NCBI GenBank assembly: GCA_014879735.1
Contig: JACSRN010000110.1
Span: 1-36,055 of the forward strand
From: Paracoccaceae bacterium
GTDB taxonomy: Bacteria > Pseudomonadota > Alphaproteobacteria > Rhodobacterales > Rhodobacteraceae
DNA length: 36,055 bases
Direction of reading: 5' to 3'
Shown here: positions 24,720 through 31,853 of the stretch, one piece after another
Position numbering within the stretch: position 1 is the stretch's first letter
How the letters are laid out: each line of letters opens with the position of its first letter
Notes under the pieces: model-generated
Told to the model about the DNA's origin: nothing
Databases searched by the model: none
The model's input: the letters and a program-made list of their open reading frames with translations, nothing else
Translations under genes and position numbers: made by a program

Positions 24720-25739
24720 TTATTCTGGCAGCGCCGCCCGAAGTGCATCATAGACGGCCTGGGCGTCCGGCGCGCGCTCCTTGATCCGTTCCAGGAATTC
24801 CAGCGCGGCAGCCTCCTTGTAGCCGTCCAGCGTTTCAAGGTCGGCGGCCGAGAACTCGAAGGCTTCAACATCGTTCTGGCGCAGGCGTTCGACGGTGCGG
24901 GCGACTTCTGCCTCCAGAAACCGGGCCACATTGTCTTCGGCCTGGGCAGCGCAGGCGGCAAAGGTTTCCTGACCAGTGGCATCCAGCTCGTTCCAGCGAT
25001 CCAGCCGCATCACCACCAGCCCGGCGGTCTGTGCCAGGTCGGCGTTCAGGCTGACGCTGCGCAGGACATCGTCCAGTTGATACGAGGTCACGCCGGTGAT
25101 CGGCAACGTTGCCGCATCCAGCGTGTTCTGCTGCAGTGCCATGTAGATGTCGCCAGGCGGCATCTGGATCGGCAATGCACCCATATGGGTATAGAGCGGG
25201 AAGAAGGCGCCGCCGGCGATCCGCACCTTGATGCCCTGCATCTCGGCCAGGGATTGCGGCGCATCGCGGTTCAGCAGAATCTGGCTGAGCGGATAGGGAT
25301 TGTACATCAGCGCTTTGAGGCCGACCGCCGCAAGTTCGTCATCCAGGGCGGTGGTCTCGCTTCGGACCGTGCGATAGGCCTGCAGGCTTTCGGTCGGCGT
25401 CCCTGATGTGCCGGGCAGGGTCGTCACGCTTTGCAGCGGCAGTTCGGACGACACCAGGCCGACGCTGAACAGCACGATGTCCATGACCCCGCTGCGGATC
25501 GAGTCGTAGGATTGCTGATAGGACGCAATCTGCCCGCCCGGGAAATAGTTGAAGCCGATCTGGCCCGCCGACCTTTCCTCGACGCAACGCATGAAGACCA
25601 TGTCCATTTCCGACGACGCGAAATGTGTCGTGGGTTCGGGCTCGGAGAAGATGAAGGTCTGGGCGCCGGCGCCGGATGCGCCGAGAAGCAGGGCCGCGAA
25701 TACACCGATCCGCGCCCCGAGATGTTTCGTGACAGTCAT
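24720..25739 (-). CDS. TRAP transporter solute-binding protein (DctP family), second orphan
   Basis: A 339-residue periplasmic binding protein with a signal peptide (cleavage near ASGAGA-QT, residue 26). GDIYMALQQNTLDA parallels GDLYLALQQGTIDG of the paralogue at 5803. Here the carboxylate-clamping Arg is kept (GIKVRIAGG, R173), so a carboxylate ligand is expected. GGGAGGACCT lies before ATG 25739. No DctQ/DctM genes are in the window; the membrane part must be encoded elsewhere. It leads an operon with a beta-hydroxyacid dehydrogenase and an aldehyde dehydrogenase and has a GntR-type operator over its inferred -10. Confidence 0.9.
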   Translation of the reverse strand: MTVTKHLGARIGVFAALLLGASGAGAQTFIFSEPEPTTHFASSEMDMVFMRCVEERSAGQIGFNYFPGGQIASYQQSYDSIRSGVMDIVLFSVGLVSSELPLQSVTTLPGTSGTPTESLQAYRTVRSETTALDDELAAVGLKALMYNPYPLSQILLNRDAPQSLAEMQGIKVRIAGGAFFPLYTHMGALPIQMPPGDIYMALQQNTLDAATLPITGVTSYQLDDVLRSVSLNADLAQTAGLVVMRLDRWNELDATGQETFAACAAQAEDNVARFLEAEVARTVERLRQNDVEAFEFSAADLETLDGYKEAAALEFLERIKERAPDAQAVYDALRAALPE

Positions 25740-25828
25740 AGGTCCTCCCTGAAGCTTCACATCCGTGACATCGGCACGCATCGGGCCCGGCGATGATCAT
25801 CTATTCGGCGCGCCGACGATGTGATGCG

Positions 25829-25845
25829 AATAGGTTAGACCATTT
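25829..25845. promoter_or_regulatory. GntR/FadR-type operator, site 3
   Basis: Read on the minus strand: AAATGGTCTAACCTATT, matching AAATGGTCNNACCWWWT. It overlaps the inferred -10 of the TRAP binding-protein promoter, the same arrangement as site 1 and the SDR gene. Confidence 0.65.
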
Positions 25846-25961
25846 AATTTTGCGGCGCAACAGCGCAAGGACAAAATTTTATCAATGCTTTACAGTGCAT
25901 TGGTACTGGATATGCGAAATTTCCCCTGCCATGATCACTTGCCGAGCCTGCCGACAGAGCA

Positions 25962-25978
25962 AAATGGTCCGACATTAT
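25962..25978. promoter_or_regulatory. GntR/FadR-type operator, site 4
   Basis: AAATGGTCCGACATTAT. The left arm is exact, the right arm degenerate. TTGACA starts at 25978, at the same phase as in sites 2 and 5. Confidence 0.6.
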
Positions 25979-26077
25979 TGACACGGACCGAATCTCATCG
26001 TCATATGTCCGAGCGGCAACGGCGGTTCACCACGGAAAAGGGCCATCCCGACCCGCAGGCGTAAGGAACAGACCGGG

Positions 26078-26170
26078 ATGATTGCATCGAACATCTGGCC
26101 CGGGACCCCGCCGGAAAAGGATGCCAAGATGATACCGCAGGACCGGCAACGCGGATCCGTGACCCGATGA
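26078..26170 (+). CDS. Short upstream ORF (30 aa) overlapping the MFS start
   Basis: ATG 26078 after AGGAACAGACCGGG opens 30 codons, MIASNIWPGTPPEKDAKMIP and ten more residues, ending with a TGA that overlaps the MFS ATG (ATGA, 26167-26170). The MFS gene has no good Shine-Dalgarno of its own, so translational coupling is plausible. No similarity recognised. Confidence 0.35.
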   Translation: MIASNIWPGTPPEKDAKMIPQDRQRGSVTR

Positions 26171-27348
26171 CTGCGGCTGCAGGACAGCGCGAGATGCTCG
26201 TGGCCTTTGCCGCCGGACTCGTGACCTTCTCCTTGCTCTATGCGCCGCAGCCCGTGCTTCATCTGATCGCGGCGCGGTACGATATTCCACCGCAAAGCAG
26301 TTCGCTGACCATTTCGCTGCCGACCGCCATGCTGTCGGGCGCGTCCTTGCTGCAGCTTTTCATCGGACGCGGTCTGAACCCGGCGCGGCTGGTACCTGTA
26401 GCGCTGACCCTGGCCGCCCTGGCAAATCTGCTGGGGATGCTGTCGCCCAGCTGGCACCTGCTGCTTGCGGCGCGGGTTCTGACCGGGGTTCTGATCGGCA
26501 TCGTCCCCTCGGCAATGATGACCTTTCTGGCCGTTCACATCGCACCCGAGCGGATGGGCCGGGCCATGTCGACCTATGTCGCTGGAACCGGGGCAGGCGG
26601 TCTTCTGGGCCGGCTGGCCGCGGGCACGCTGTCGACAGACGGCCACTATGCATCGGCACTGATGATGACAAGCCTGATTTCGCTGATCATTTCGGTCACG
26701 TTGTTCTTCATGTTTCCTCCTGCCTCCCCCTCCCCTGCCCCGACGGCCGCGCCGCGGCGGCGCGTCGATCCGGCGGGCCTGCGTCGCGCCCTGGTCACGC
26801 CGTCGGTGGCAAGTGTCTATCTGATCGGGTTCCTGCTCATGTCGGCCTTTGTGGGCATCTTCAACTATCTGCCCTTCCTGTTGTCCTCGCCCCGGTTCGG
26901 CCTTTCGCAATCCAGCCTGACCTTTGCCTTCCTGCCGATGGCAACAGGAATCGTCGCGGTGCCGATATTCGGCCGCCTCTATGATCGGCTTGGTCCGCGA
27001 CGGATGCTCTGCTTTGCATTTGCGATGATTGGCGGCGGCGGGTTGCTGACCCTGTCGGACCGGCTGGAACTGCTGTTCCCGGGCCTGGTCATCGTGGCAC
27101 TTGGCGCCTTCGCCGGGCATAGTTCCGCCAGCGCCACGCTTGGGCGACAGTCGCAGGTCGACAAGGCCTATGCCTCGTCCTTCTATTTCTGCTTCTACTA
27201 TCTGGGCTCCAGTGTCGCGGGCTATGTCACCGGCATATTCTACGATTCCGGCGGCTGGCCGATGATCGTTACGGTCATGGCCGGGCTGAGCCTGACCGGC
27301 ATTTTGCTGACCCTGACCACGCAGCCGGCCGCCCGAAGGGCATGTTGA
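26167..27348 (+). CDS. MFS transporter
   Basis: A 393-residue membrane protein with about twelve hydrophobic segments in two halves joined by a Pro/Ala/Arg-rich loop (PPASPSPAPTAAPRRR, near residue 187). RLYDRLGPRRML in the second half is the typical cytoplasmic loop of major facilitator proteins. The overall look (LLYAPQPVLHLIA start, single-chain sugar/drug-like) is of the YnfM type. It could import the pathway acid or export a product. The MmgE/PrpD gene follows by 32 bases. Its promoter carries operator site 4. Confidence 0.9.
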   Translation: MTAAAGQREMLVAFAAGLVTFSLLYAPQPVLHLIAARYDIPPQSSSLTISLPTAMLSGASLLQLFIGRGLNPARLVPVALTLAALANLLGMLSPSWHLLLAARVLTGVLIGIVPSAMMTFLAVHIAPERMGRAMSTYVAGTGAGGLLGRLAAGTLSTDGHYASALMMTSLISLIISVTLFFMFPPASPSPAPTAAPRRRVDPAGLRRALVTPSVASVYLIGFLLMSAFVGIFNYLPFLLSSPRFGLSQSSLTFAFLPMATGIVAVPIFGRLYDRLGPRRMLCFAFAMIGGGGLLTLSDRLELLFPGLVIVALGAFAGHSSASATLGRQSQVDKAYASSFYFCFYYLGSSVAGYVTGIFYDSGGWPMIVTVMAGLSLTGILLTLTTQPAARRAC

Positions 27349-27380
27349 TCCCCCCACCCCGTGCAAACCTACAGGCAGAC

Positions 27381-28709
27381 ATGACGAAGACAGATCAGTT
27401 CGGCAAGGATCTCGCGCGGTTCGCGCTTGCCCCGGCGCCCGATGTGCCGCGCTTTTATACAACGGCAATGCTGAACTGGCTGGGTTGCGCCATGGCAGGG
27501 GCGCGGCAATCGGCAACAGCCCGGGTCGCGGCCTATTGCCTGACGCAGGCGCAATCTGGTCTGCGCCCCCCAATCGGCCGTAGCGAAAGACTGGTAGCCC
27601 CGGCGGCCGTGCTGGTCGACTGCCTCTCCTCGGCCAGCCTTGCCTATGATGACATTCACTTTGAAACCACCCTGCATCCCGCAGGGCCGGTCGCCGCGGC
27701 GATCTTTGGCCTTGCGCGGGTCGAGACCATTCCCGGCGATCTGGCGCTTGCCGCATTCCGCGTCGGGATGGAGGTTGAATGTCGCAGCGCGCTTGCGATG
27801 TTCGCGGGAACGGCCGGCGGGGCGCGGGGCTGGTATGCCACGGGATTGACCGGCGGGCTTGGCGCGGCGGCGGCGGTGGGGCGGCTGATGCGTCTGGACC
27901 AGCCGCAGATGGAGGCGGCGCTGGGTCTGGCTGCAGCGCGGGCGGGCGGAACACGGGGCACCCACGGCTCGATGGCGGCGCATGTGGTGCCCGGCCTGGC
28001 GGCGGAAAGCGGCTTTGTGGCCGCCGGCCTGGCGCGCACTGGGTTCAGCTGCGGGATCGGCGCCCTGACGGGCGCGAACGGTCTTCTGCGCCTTGTCGCC
28101 GGCGAGCCGGATCTGGATCTGGCTGGTGCTGGCCTTGGCGAAAGCCATGTCTGCGAGGCGACGGCCTGCAAGCCCTATCCCTTCGGCTTCATCGCCCATG
28201 CCACCATCAGATGCTGCCTCGACCTTGCCGCCCTGCCGCGCCAGAATACCGCAGGGCCGGTCCGGATCGAACTGTCGGTTTCTCCGACCGCGGCGCTGCT
28301 GGGCGGCAATCCAATGCCCGCCACCGTGTTCGAAGCGCATGTGGCGTTGCGCTATATCGCGGCCCGGGTTCTGACGGATCCCAGGCTTGCTTTCGAACCG
28401 CTGGATGAGGATTTCGTGGTTCGCGCCGATATTGCCGCCATGATGCCGCGGATCGAGATCACTGCCGATCCGCGGCTGGCCGATGCGCAGGCTGTCTGCA
28501 CGGCAGTCCTTGCCAACGGCCGCAGGATCGAGATCCGCTGCGACGAAGCGCCCGGCTCACCCGGAAATCCGCCGGGTGCCGATGAGACGGAAGCCAAGTT
28601 CCTGCGCCTTGTCACCCCGGTCATTGGCACCGATCGAGCCGACGCATGGCAGGCGGCGGTGGCGGGGATGGCGGATTGTCAGGATATCTCCCGCCTTCTC
28701 GCGCCCTGA
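27381..28709 (+). CDS. MmgE/PrpD-family protein
   Basis: A 442-residue member of the family that holds 2-methylcitrate dehydratase (PrpD), cis-aconitate decarboxylase and iminodisuccinate epimerase. Seen: an N-terminal helical part with LNWLGCAMAGAR, SASLAYDDIHFETTLHPAGPVAAA (the active-site DDxH...HPG region), and CKPYPFGFIAHATIRC for the Lys/Tyr/His segment of the helical domain. It acts on tricarboxylates or similar multi-carboxylic acids in the cytoplasm. ATG 27381 preferred; ATG 27342 overlaps the MFS stop but has GAAGGG too close. Such a gene also sits in the P. aeruginosa itaconate locus. Confidence 0.9.
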   Translation: MTKTDQFGKDLARFALAPAPDVPRFYTTAMLNWLGCAMAGARQSATARVAAYCLTQAQSGLRPPIGRSERLVAPAAVLVDCLSSASLAYDDIHFETTLHPAGPVAAAIFGLARVETIPGDLALAAFRVGMEVECRSALAMFAGTAGGARGWYATGLTGGLGAAAAVGRLMRLDQPQMEAALGLAAARAGGTRGTHGSMAAHVVPGLAAESGFVAAGLARTGFSCGIGALTGANGLLRLVAGEPDLDLAGAGLGESHVCEATACKPYPFGFIAHATIRCCLDLAALPRQNTAGPVRIELSVSPTAALLGGNPMPATVFEAHVALRYIAARVLTDPRLAFEPLDEDFVVRADIAAMMPRIEITADPRLADAQAVCTAVLANGRRIEIRCDEAPGSPGNPPGADETEAKFLRLVTPVIGTDRADAWQAAVAGMADCQDISRLLAP

Positions 28710-28733
28710 TACCGGCCAATGGTCCGGTATCAG
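28706..28733. terminator. Strong two-way terminator hairpin
   Basis: CTGATACCGG (28706-28715) and CCGGTATCAG (28724-28733) form a perfect 10-bp stem with an 8-base loop exactly between the convergent MmgE/PrpD and HpcH/HpaI genes, covering both stop codons. No T-run, but placement strongly suggests termination in both directions. Confidence 0.75.
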
Positions 28734-29581
28734 CGTCCGCCGCTCTGGCGCATCACCTGATCGGCGAGCATCCGGTCCATGAACGAGAATTCGGGATTGC
28801 GCGGATCCGCATCCATGATGATCTGCGCGCGTTCGACCTCGGCCATGGAGGGGCAGATATTGTCGCGAACGGCCGGCAGATGCCGGGGCGAAACCGCGAT
28901 GCAGGCGGTATAACCGCTGTCGCGCCAGCTGCGGACGAAGCGCGCCACCTTGTCCATGTCGCGGAAATCCGGGATCAGCGATCCCCCGGTGGAGAGGATC
29001 TGTCGCGACGCCGCGGCCGCGGCAATCTGCGCGCGCGGCCCCGTCATCGCCGGGCAGGACAGATCGTCGCCGCCAGGCGAAAAGATCCGGCACCCCACGT
29101 CCAGCCCATAGTCGATATAGCCAAAATGCACGCCCACCACGCAGTCCATGGCAAGAATTTCGTCAATCGCCCGCAGGCCGCGATAGCTTTCGATCATCAC
29201 ATGAAAGCTGCGGCTGCGCCCACCCTCGGCGGCAATCGCCGCCGCCCGGGCCAGTTCGGCCGCAGATTCCAGTTTTGGATAGCACAGAACCAGATCGGCG
29301 GGATGCGCGCCAAGCGCCTGCAGATCCCGAGCCCCCCAGGCCGAGGCCAGATTGTTGACCCGGACAAGCGGGGTCTTTCCGGCCATCACCGTCTCGCGCG
29401 CCAGGATCTGCAGCAGCTTTTCGCGCGCATGGTCTTTCAGGTCGGCCGGAACCGAATCCTCCAGATCCAGCATGATCCCGTCGCAGTGCAGGTGCGGGAT
29501 CTTGGGCCAGTAGACGTCGTTGACGATCGGCACTTCAAGAAAACTTCTGTGCCGGCGGTAGGAAATGCGGGCTGTTGTCAC
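28730..29581 (-). CDS. HpcH/HpaI-family aldolase / CoA-ester lyase, first
   Basis: A 283-residue TIM-barrel lyase of the CitE/HpcH group. IMLDLEDSVPADLKDHARE (Mg- and CoA-site region), LVRVNN, HVMIESYRGL with a metal-binding Glu, and VHFGYIDYGLDVG with a metal-binding Asp are present. Such enzymes split citramalyl-, malyl- or related 3-hydroxyacyl-CoA esters, or 2-keto-3-deoxy acids. The C-terminal part after GGSLIP differs from the CitE-like gene at 30737, so the two are not recent duplicates. GTG 29581 has AAGAGAG upstream; a TTG at 29599 has no ribosome site. Last gene of a four-gene minus-strand operon. Confidence 0.88.
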   Translation of the reverse strand: MTTARISYRRHRSFLEVPIVNDVYWPKIPHLHCDGIMLDLEDSVPADLKDHAREKLLQILARETVMAGKTPLVRVNNLASAWGARDLQALGAHPADLVLCYPKLESAAELARAAAIAAEGGRSRSFHVMIESYRGLRAIDEILAMDCVVGVHFGYIDYGLDVGCRIFSPGGDDLSCPAMTGPRAQIAAAAASRQILSTGGSLIPDFRDMDKVARFVRSWRDSGYTACIAVSPRHLPAVRDNICPSMAEVERAQIIMDADPRNPEFSFMDRMLADQVMRQSGGR

Positions 29582-29627
29582 GATTGGCTCTCTTGGCAAT
29601 GCTGACGGGGCGGGCCGTGGCCCGGGA

Positions 29628-29954
29628 TCAGCGGATCGGGGAAAAGGCGGTGGGTGTCAGGATCTCGTTGGACATGAGGTCCACCAGCATCCCGTCGCGC
29701 TCGCTGTCTTCACGGGCCCGGTTCCACTCCGGGTCTTCGCGAAAGGCTGCCCAGCACGCCATCCGCTGATCAAGCGAATCCCAGCGCAGCAGGTACATCA
29801 ACTCTGGCCGCCGCGGCCCGAATTCGGTGATGAAGAACCCCAGCGGCGTGAAGCCGTGCTTCTTGAACAGCGCAAGCGTTGCCGTCTCGAAACGGTGAAG
29901 CAGCGCCGGCAGGCGGCCGGGCAGACAGTGATAAGTGCAGCGCTCGATATACAT
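29628..29954 (-). CDS. NIPSNAP-family protein
   Basis: A 108-residue protein beginning MYIERCTYHCLPGRLPALLHRFE, with GFTPLGFFITEFGPRRPELMYLLRWDSLDQR, the typical NIPSNAP pattern of a dimeric alpha-beta barrel. Family members often accompany catabolic enzymes, but their function is unknown; a small-molecule-binding or helper role is possible. ATG 29954 lies seven bases after the SDR stop, with TAGGCTG as ribosome site. Confidence 0.87.
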   Translation of the reverse strand: MYIERCTYHCLPGRLPALLHRFETATLALFKKHGFTPLGFFITEFGPRRPELMYLLRWDSLDQRMACWAAFREDPEWNRAREDSERDGMLVDLMSNEILTPTAFSPIR

Positions 29955-29961
29955 GATCAGC

Positions 29962-30699
29962 CTATACGCAAAGATATCCGCCATCGACCGGAAGGGTGGC
30001 GCCGTTGATGTAGCTGGCGGCATCCGAGGCAAGGAACACGATGGCCTCGGCAATCTCGCGCGGCTGGCCAAGACGCTTCATCGGCGTATGGATATCCATC
30101 CAGCTTTTCACATCGCCAAGGTTGTTGCCCAGCATCGGCGTCTCGATGTAGCCCGGCGCGACGCAGTTCACCCGGATTCCGAACGGCGCCAGTTCGCGGC
30201 ACAACTGCCGCGTCAGCCCGATCACGCCGGCCTTCGAGGCTGCATAGCCCGCCTCGGCAAAGCCGCTGCGCTCGCCCACCACCGAGGAGACGTTGACGAC
30301 GACGCCCTTGCCAGAGGCTTTCAACTGCCCGATGCAGCCGTGAACCATGTTGAAGCTGCCGGTCAGGTTGATGTCGATGTTCCGGTCCCAACCCGCACCC
30401 GAGGCCGCATCGCCGATCTGAGATCGTCCGGCCACGCCAGCACAATTCACCACGAGCGTGACAAGCCCGTGCTGGTGCCTGACCTTCTCCAGCGCCGTCC
30501 CGCATTCCTCGCGGTTCGTCACGTCGAGACTCAACTGGAACGCCTCGTAGCCCGAGCCGGTCAGTTCTGCCACCCGGTCGATCGCCAGCGGGGTGTTCAG
30601 GTCCGCGATGCCCACGCGATAGCCGGCGCAGGCCAGCAACTGCGTCGTGGCAAACCCTATTCCGCTTGCGCCGCCGGTAATGATCGCGACCTTTGTCAT
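29962..30699 (-). CDS. Short-chain dehydrogenase/reductase (SDR), second
   Basis: A 245-residue classical SDR: TGGASGIG cofactor motif, VNCAGVAG, Ser in NVSSVVGERSG, Tyr-Lys in AGYAASKAG, and C-terminal PVDGGYLCV. ADLNTP after the second strand suggests NAD(H). It would oxidise a hydroxyacyl intermediate to a ketone or the reverse. GGGGAGGGG precedes ATG 30699. It lies 37 bases after the CitE-like gene and directly before NIPSNAP, in one operon. It is only distantly like the SDR at 4733. Confidence 0.93.
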   Translation of the reverse strand: MTKVAIITGGASGIGFATTQLLACAGYRVGIADLNTPLAIDRVAELTGSGYEAFQLSLDVTNREECGTALEKVRHQHGLVTLVVNCAGVAGRSQIGDAASGAGWDRNIDINLTGSFNMVHGCIGQLKASGKGVVVNVSSVVGERSGFAEAGYAASKAGVIGLTRQLCRELAPFGIRVNCVAPGYIETPMLGNNLGDVKSWMDIHTPMKRLGQPREIAEAIVFLASDAASYINGATLPVDGGYLCV

Positions 30700-30736
30700 C
30701 GGTCCCCTCCCCTTCCTGCCTTGAATGTGTCGCCCG

Positions 30737-31630
30737 TCAGGCCGTTGCGAAGCTGGCATGCAGCGACAGCACGTTGCGCGCCTGAACCAGATGCGGAATG
30801 TCCAGCATCTGCCCGTCCAGCCCGACCGTGCCCGCCCCATCGGCTGCAGCGAAGGCGGCAACCACACGTTCGGCGAGGCGAACTTCGTCGGGACCGGGCA
30901 TGAAGGCTGCGTTGATGCCATCCACCTGTGCCGGATGGATGGCGAAGCGTGCCGAGAAACCTTCGCGCCGCGCTTCGACGCAGCTGGCATAAAGCCCTTC
31001 GGCATCCCTGAAGTCGACATAGAGCGTCTCGACGCATTTCACGCCTGCAGCCTTGGCGCCAAGAAGGCACTGGCTGCGCACCATCCGGTAGGTGAATGCC
31101 CATTCACCATCCGGCGTCTTGTTCGTGGCGGCACCGATCGCGCTGCTCAGATCCTCGGCGCCCCAGGTCAGGCCCCACAGGCGGCGCAGATCGTGCCTGG
31201 CGTAATCGCCCAGGGCGAAGGGCGCGGCTGCGGTTTCGGTCGCCACCGCAAGGATGCCTATCGTATCGTCCTGCAACCCGCGGGCTGCGGCCAAGGCGTC
31301 GATGTAGTTGGTCACGGTCTGGACATCATTGGGACCGGTGCATTTCGGCAGCAGGATACCCGCCAGCGCCGGGCCCACGACGGCACAGAGGTCAGCCAGC
31401 GCGAGCCCGGTGGTCAAGGGATTGATCCGCACCCACAGTGCACCGCCGTATCCGGATGGAGGCGCATCGAGTAGTGTCGCCAGCGCTGCCCGGGCCTCGG
31501 CCTTGCGCGACGGCATCACCGAATCTTCCAGATCCAGAACCAGAGCATCGGCGGCGGACTGCAGCGCCTTGGCGATTTTTCTCTCGCTGTCGGCTGGCAC
31601 GAACAGGAACGATCTTATGGGTCTTGTCAT
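30737..31630 (-). CDS. HpcH/HpaI-family CoA-ester lyase (CitE-like), second
   Basis: A 297-residue CitE-like lyase: RSFLFVPADSERKIAKAL at the start, ADALVLDLEDSVMPSRK, LWVRINP, ILLPKCTGPNDV, the metal-binding VATETAAAP and GAEDLSSAIGA, and late FAIHPAQVDGINAAFMP. This is the pattern of (S)-citramalyl-CoA, malyl-CoA and beta-methylmalyl-CoA lyases, which release acetyl-CoA and pyruvate or glyoxylate. GGGAGAGGCCG precedes ATG 31630. First gene of the minus-strand operon, divergent from the CoA transferase operon; together they could activate and finally split a C5 acid. Confidence 0.93.
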   Translation of the reverse strand: MTRPIRSFLFVPADSERKIAKALQSAADALVLDLEDSVMPSRKAEARAALATLLDAPPSGYGGALWVRINPLTTGLALADLCAVVGPALAGILLPKCTGPNDVQTVTNYIDALAAARGLQDDTIGILAVATETAAAPFALGDYARHDLRRLWGLTWGAEDLSSAIGAATNKTPDGEWAFTYRMVRSQCLLGAKAAGVKCVETLYVDFRDAEGLYASCVEARREGFSARFAIHPAQVDGINAAFMPGPDEVRLAERVVAAFAAADGAGTVGLDGQMLDIPHLVQARNVLSLHASFATA

Positions 31631-31853
31631 CGGCCTCTCCCGGGGACGTCACGGAATGTGGCGGCGTTTTCCTGCGGCACCGGATGGCCGCAGATAGGTT
31701 TGGGCACCGCCTGCAGAAAACAGCTTTACACCTTTGGAAAAGAAATGCAAGAAATGGTCAGGCCTAATATTGACGCCGTTGCGCCGCAGGATCATGTCTT
31801 GGGACAGGGGCGCATCGGATGCGGGCCGAGCCGCGATTCTGGGGAGGGAACGG
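31631..31853. promoter_or_regulatory. Divergent promoter region of the CitE-like and CoA transferase operons
   Basis: 223 bases. It holds an inverted repeat CTGCGGC (31672-31678) / GCCGCAG (31687-31693), GntR-type operator site 5, and a -35-like TTGACG (31770-31775) for the plus-strand operon. I see no second operator for the minus-strand side. Confidence 0.55.
31752..31768. promoter_or_regulatory. GntR/FadR-type operator, site 5
   Basis: AAATGGTCAGGCCTAAT, with a perfect left arm and a diverged right arm. TTGACG starts at 31770, one base after it, the same operator/-35 phasing as sites 2 and 4. Confidence 0.6.

Larger units (their letters stand above)
25740..26166. promoter_or_regulatory. 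Divergent promoter region of the TRAP/ALDH operon and the MFS/PrpD operon
   Basis: 427 bases with two GntR-type operators whose centres are 133 bp apart. The minus-strand promoter can be drawn as TTGCGC (25855-25860, minus), 17 bp, TAACCT (25832-25837, minus) with one operator over the -10. The plus-strand -35 TTGACA (25978-25983) abuts the other operator. The AT-rich middle (25845-25960) shows nothing else. A 30-codon ORF fills 26078-26170. Confidence 0.6.

Noticed and set aside
25975-27954. 659-codon open frame on the minus strand
   Set aside because: Arg/Pro/Gln-rich shadow of the MFS and MmgE/PrpD genes; no family motif and no ribosome site. Typical for GC-rich DNA.
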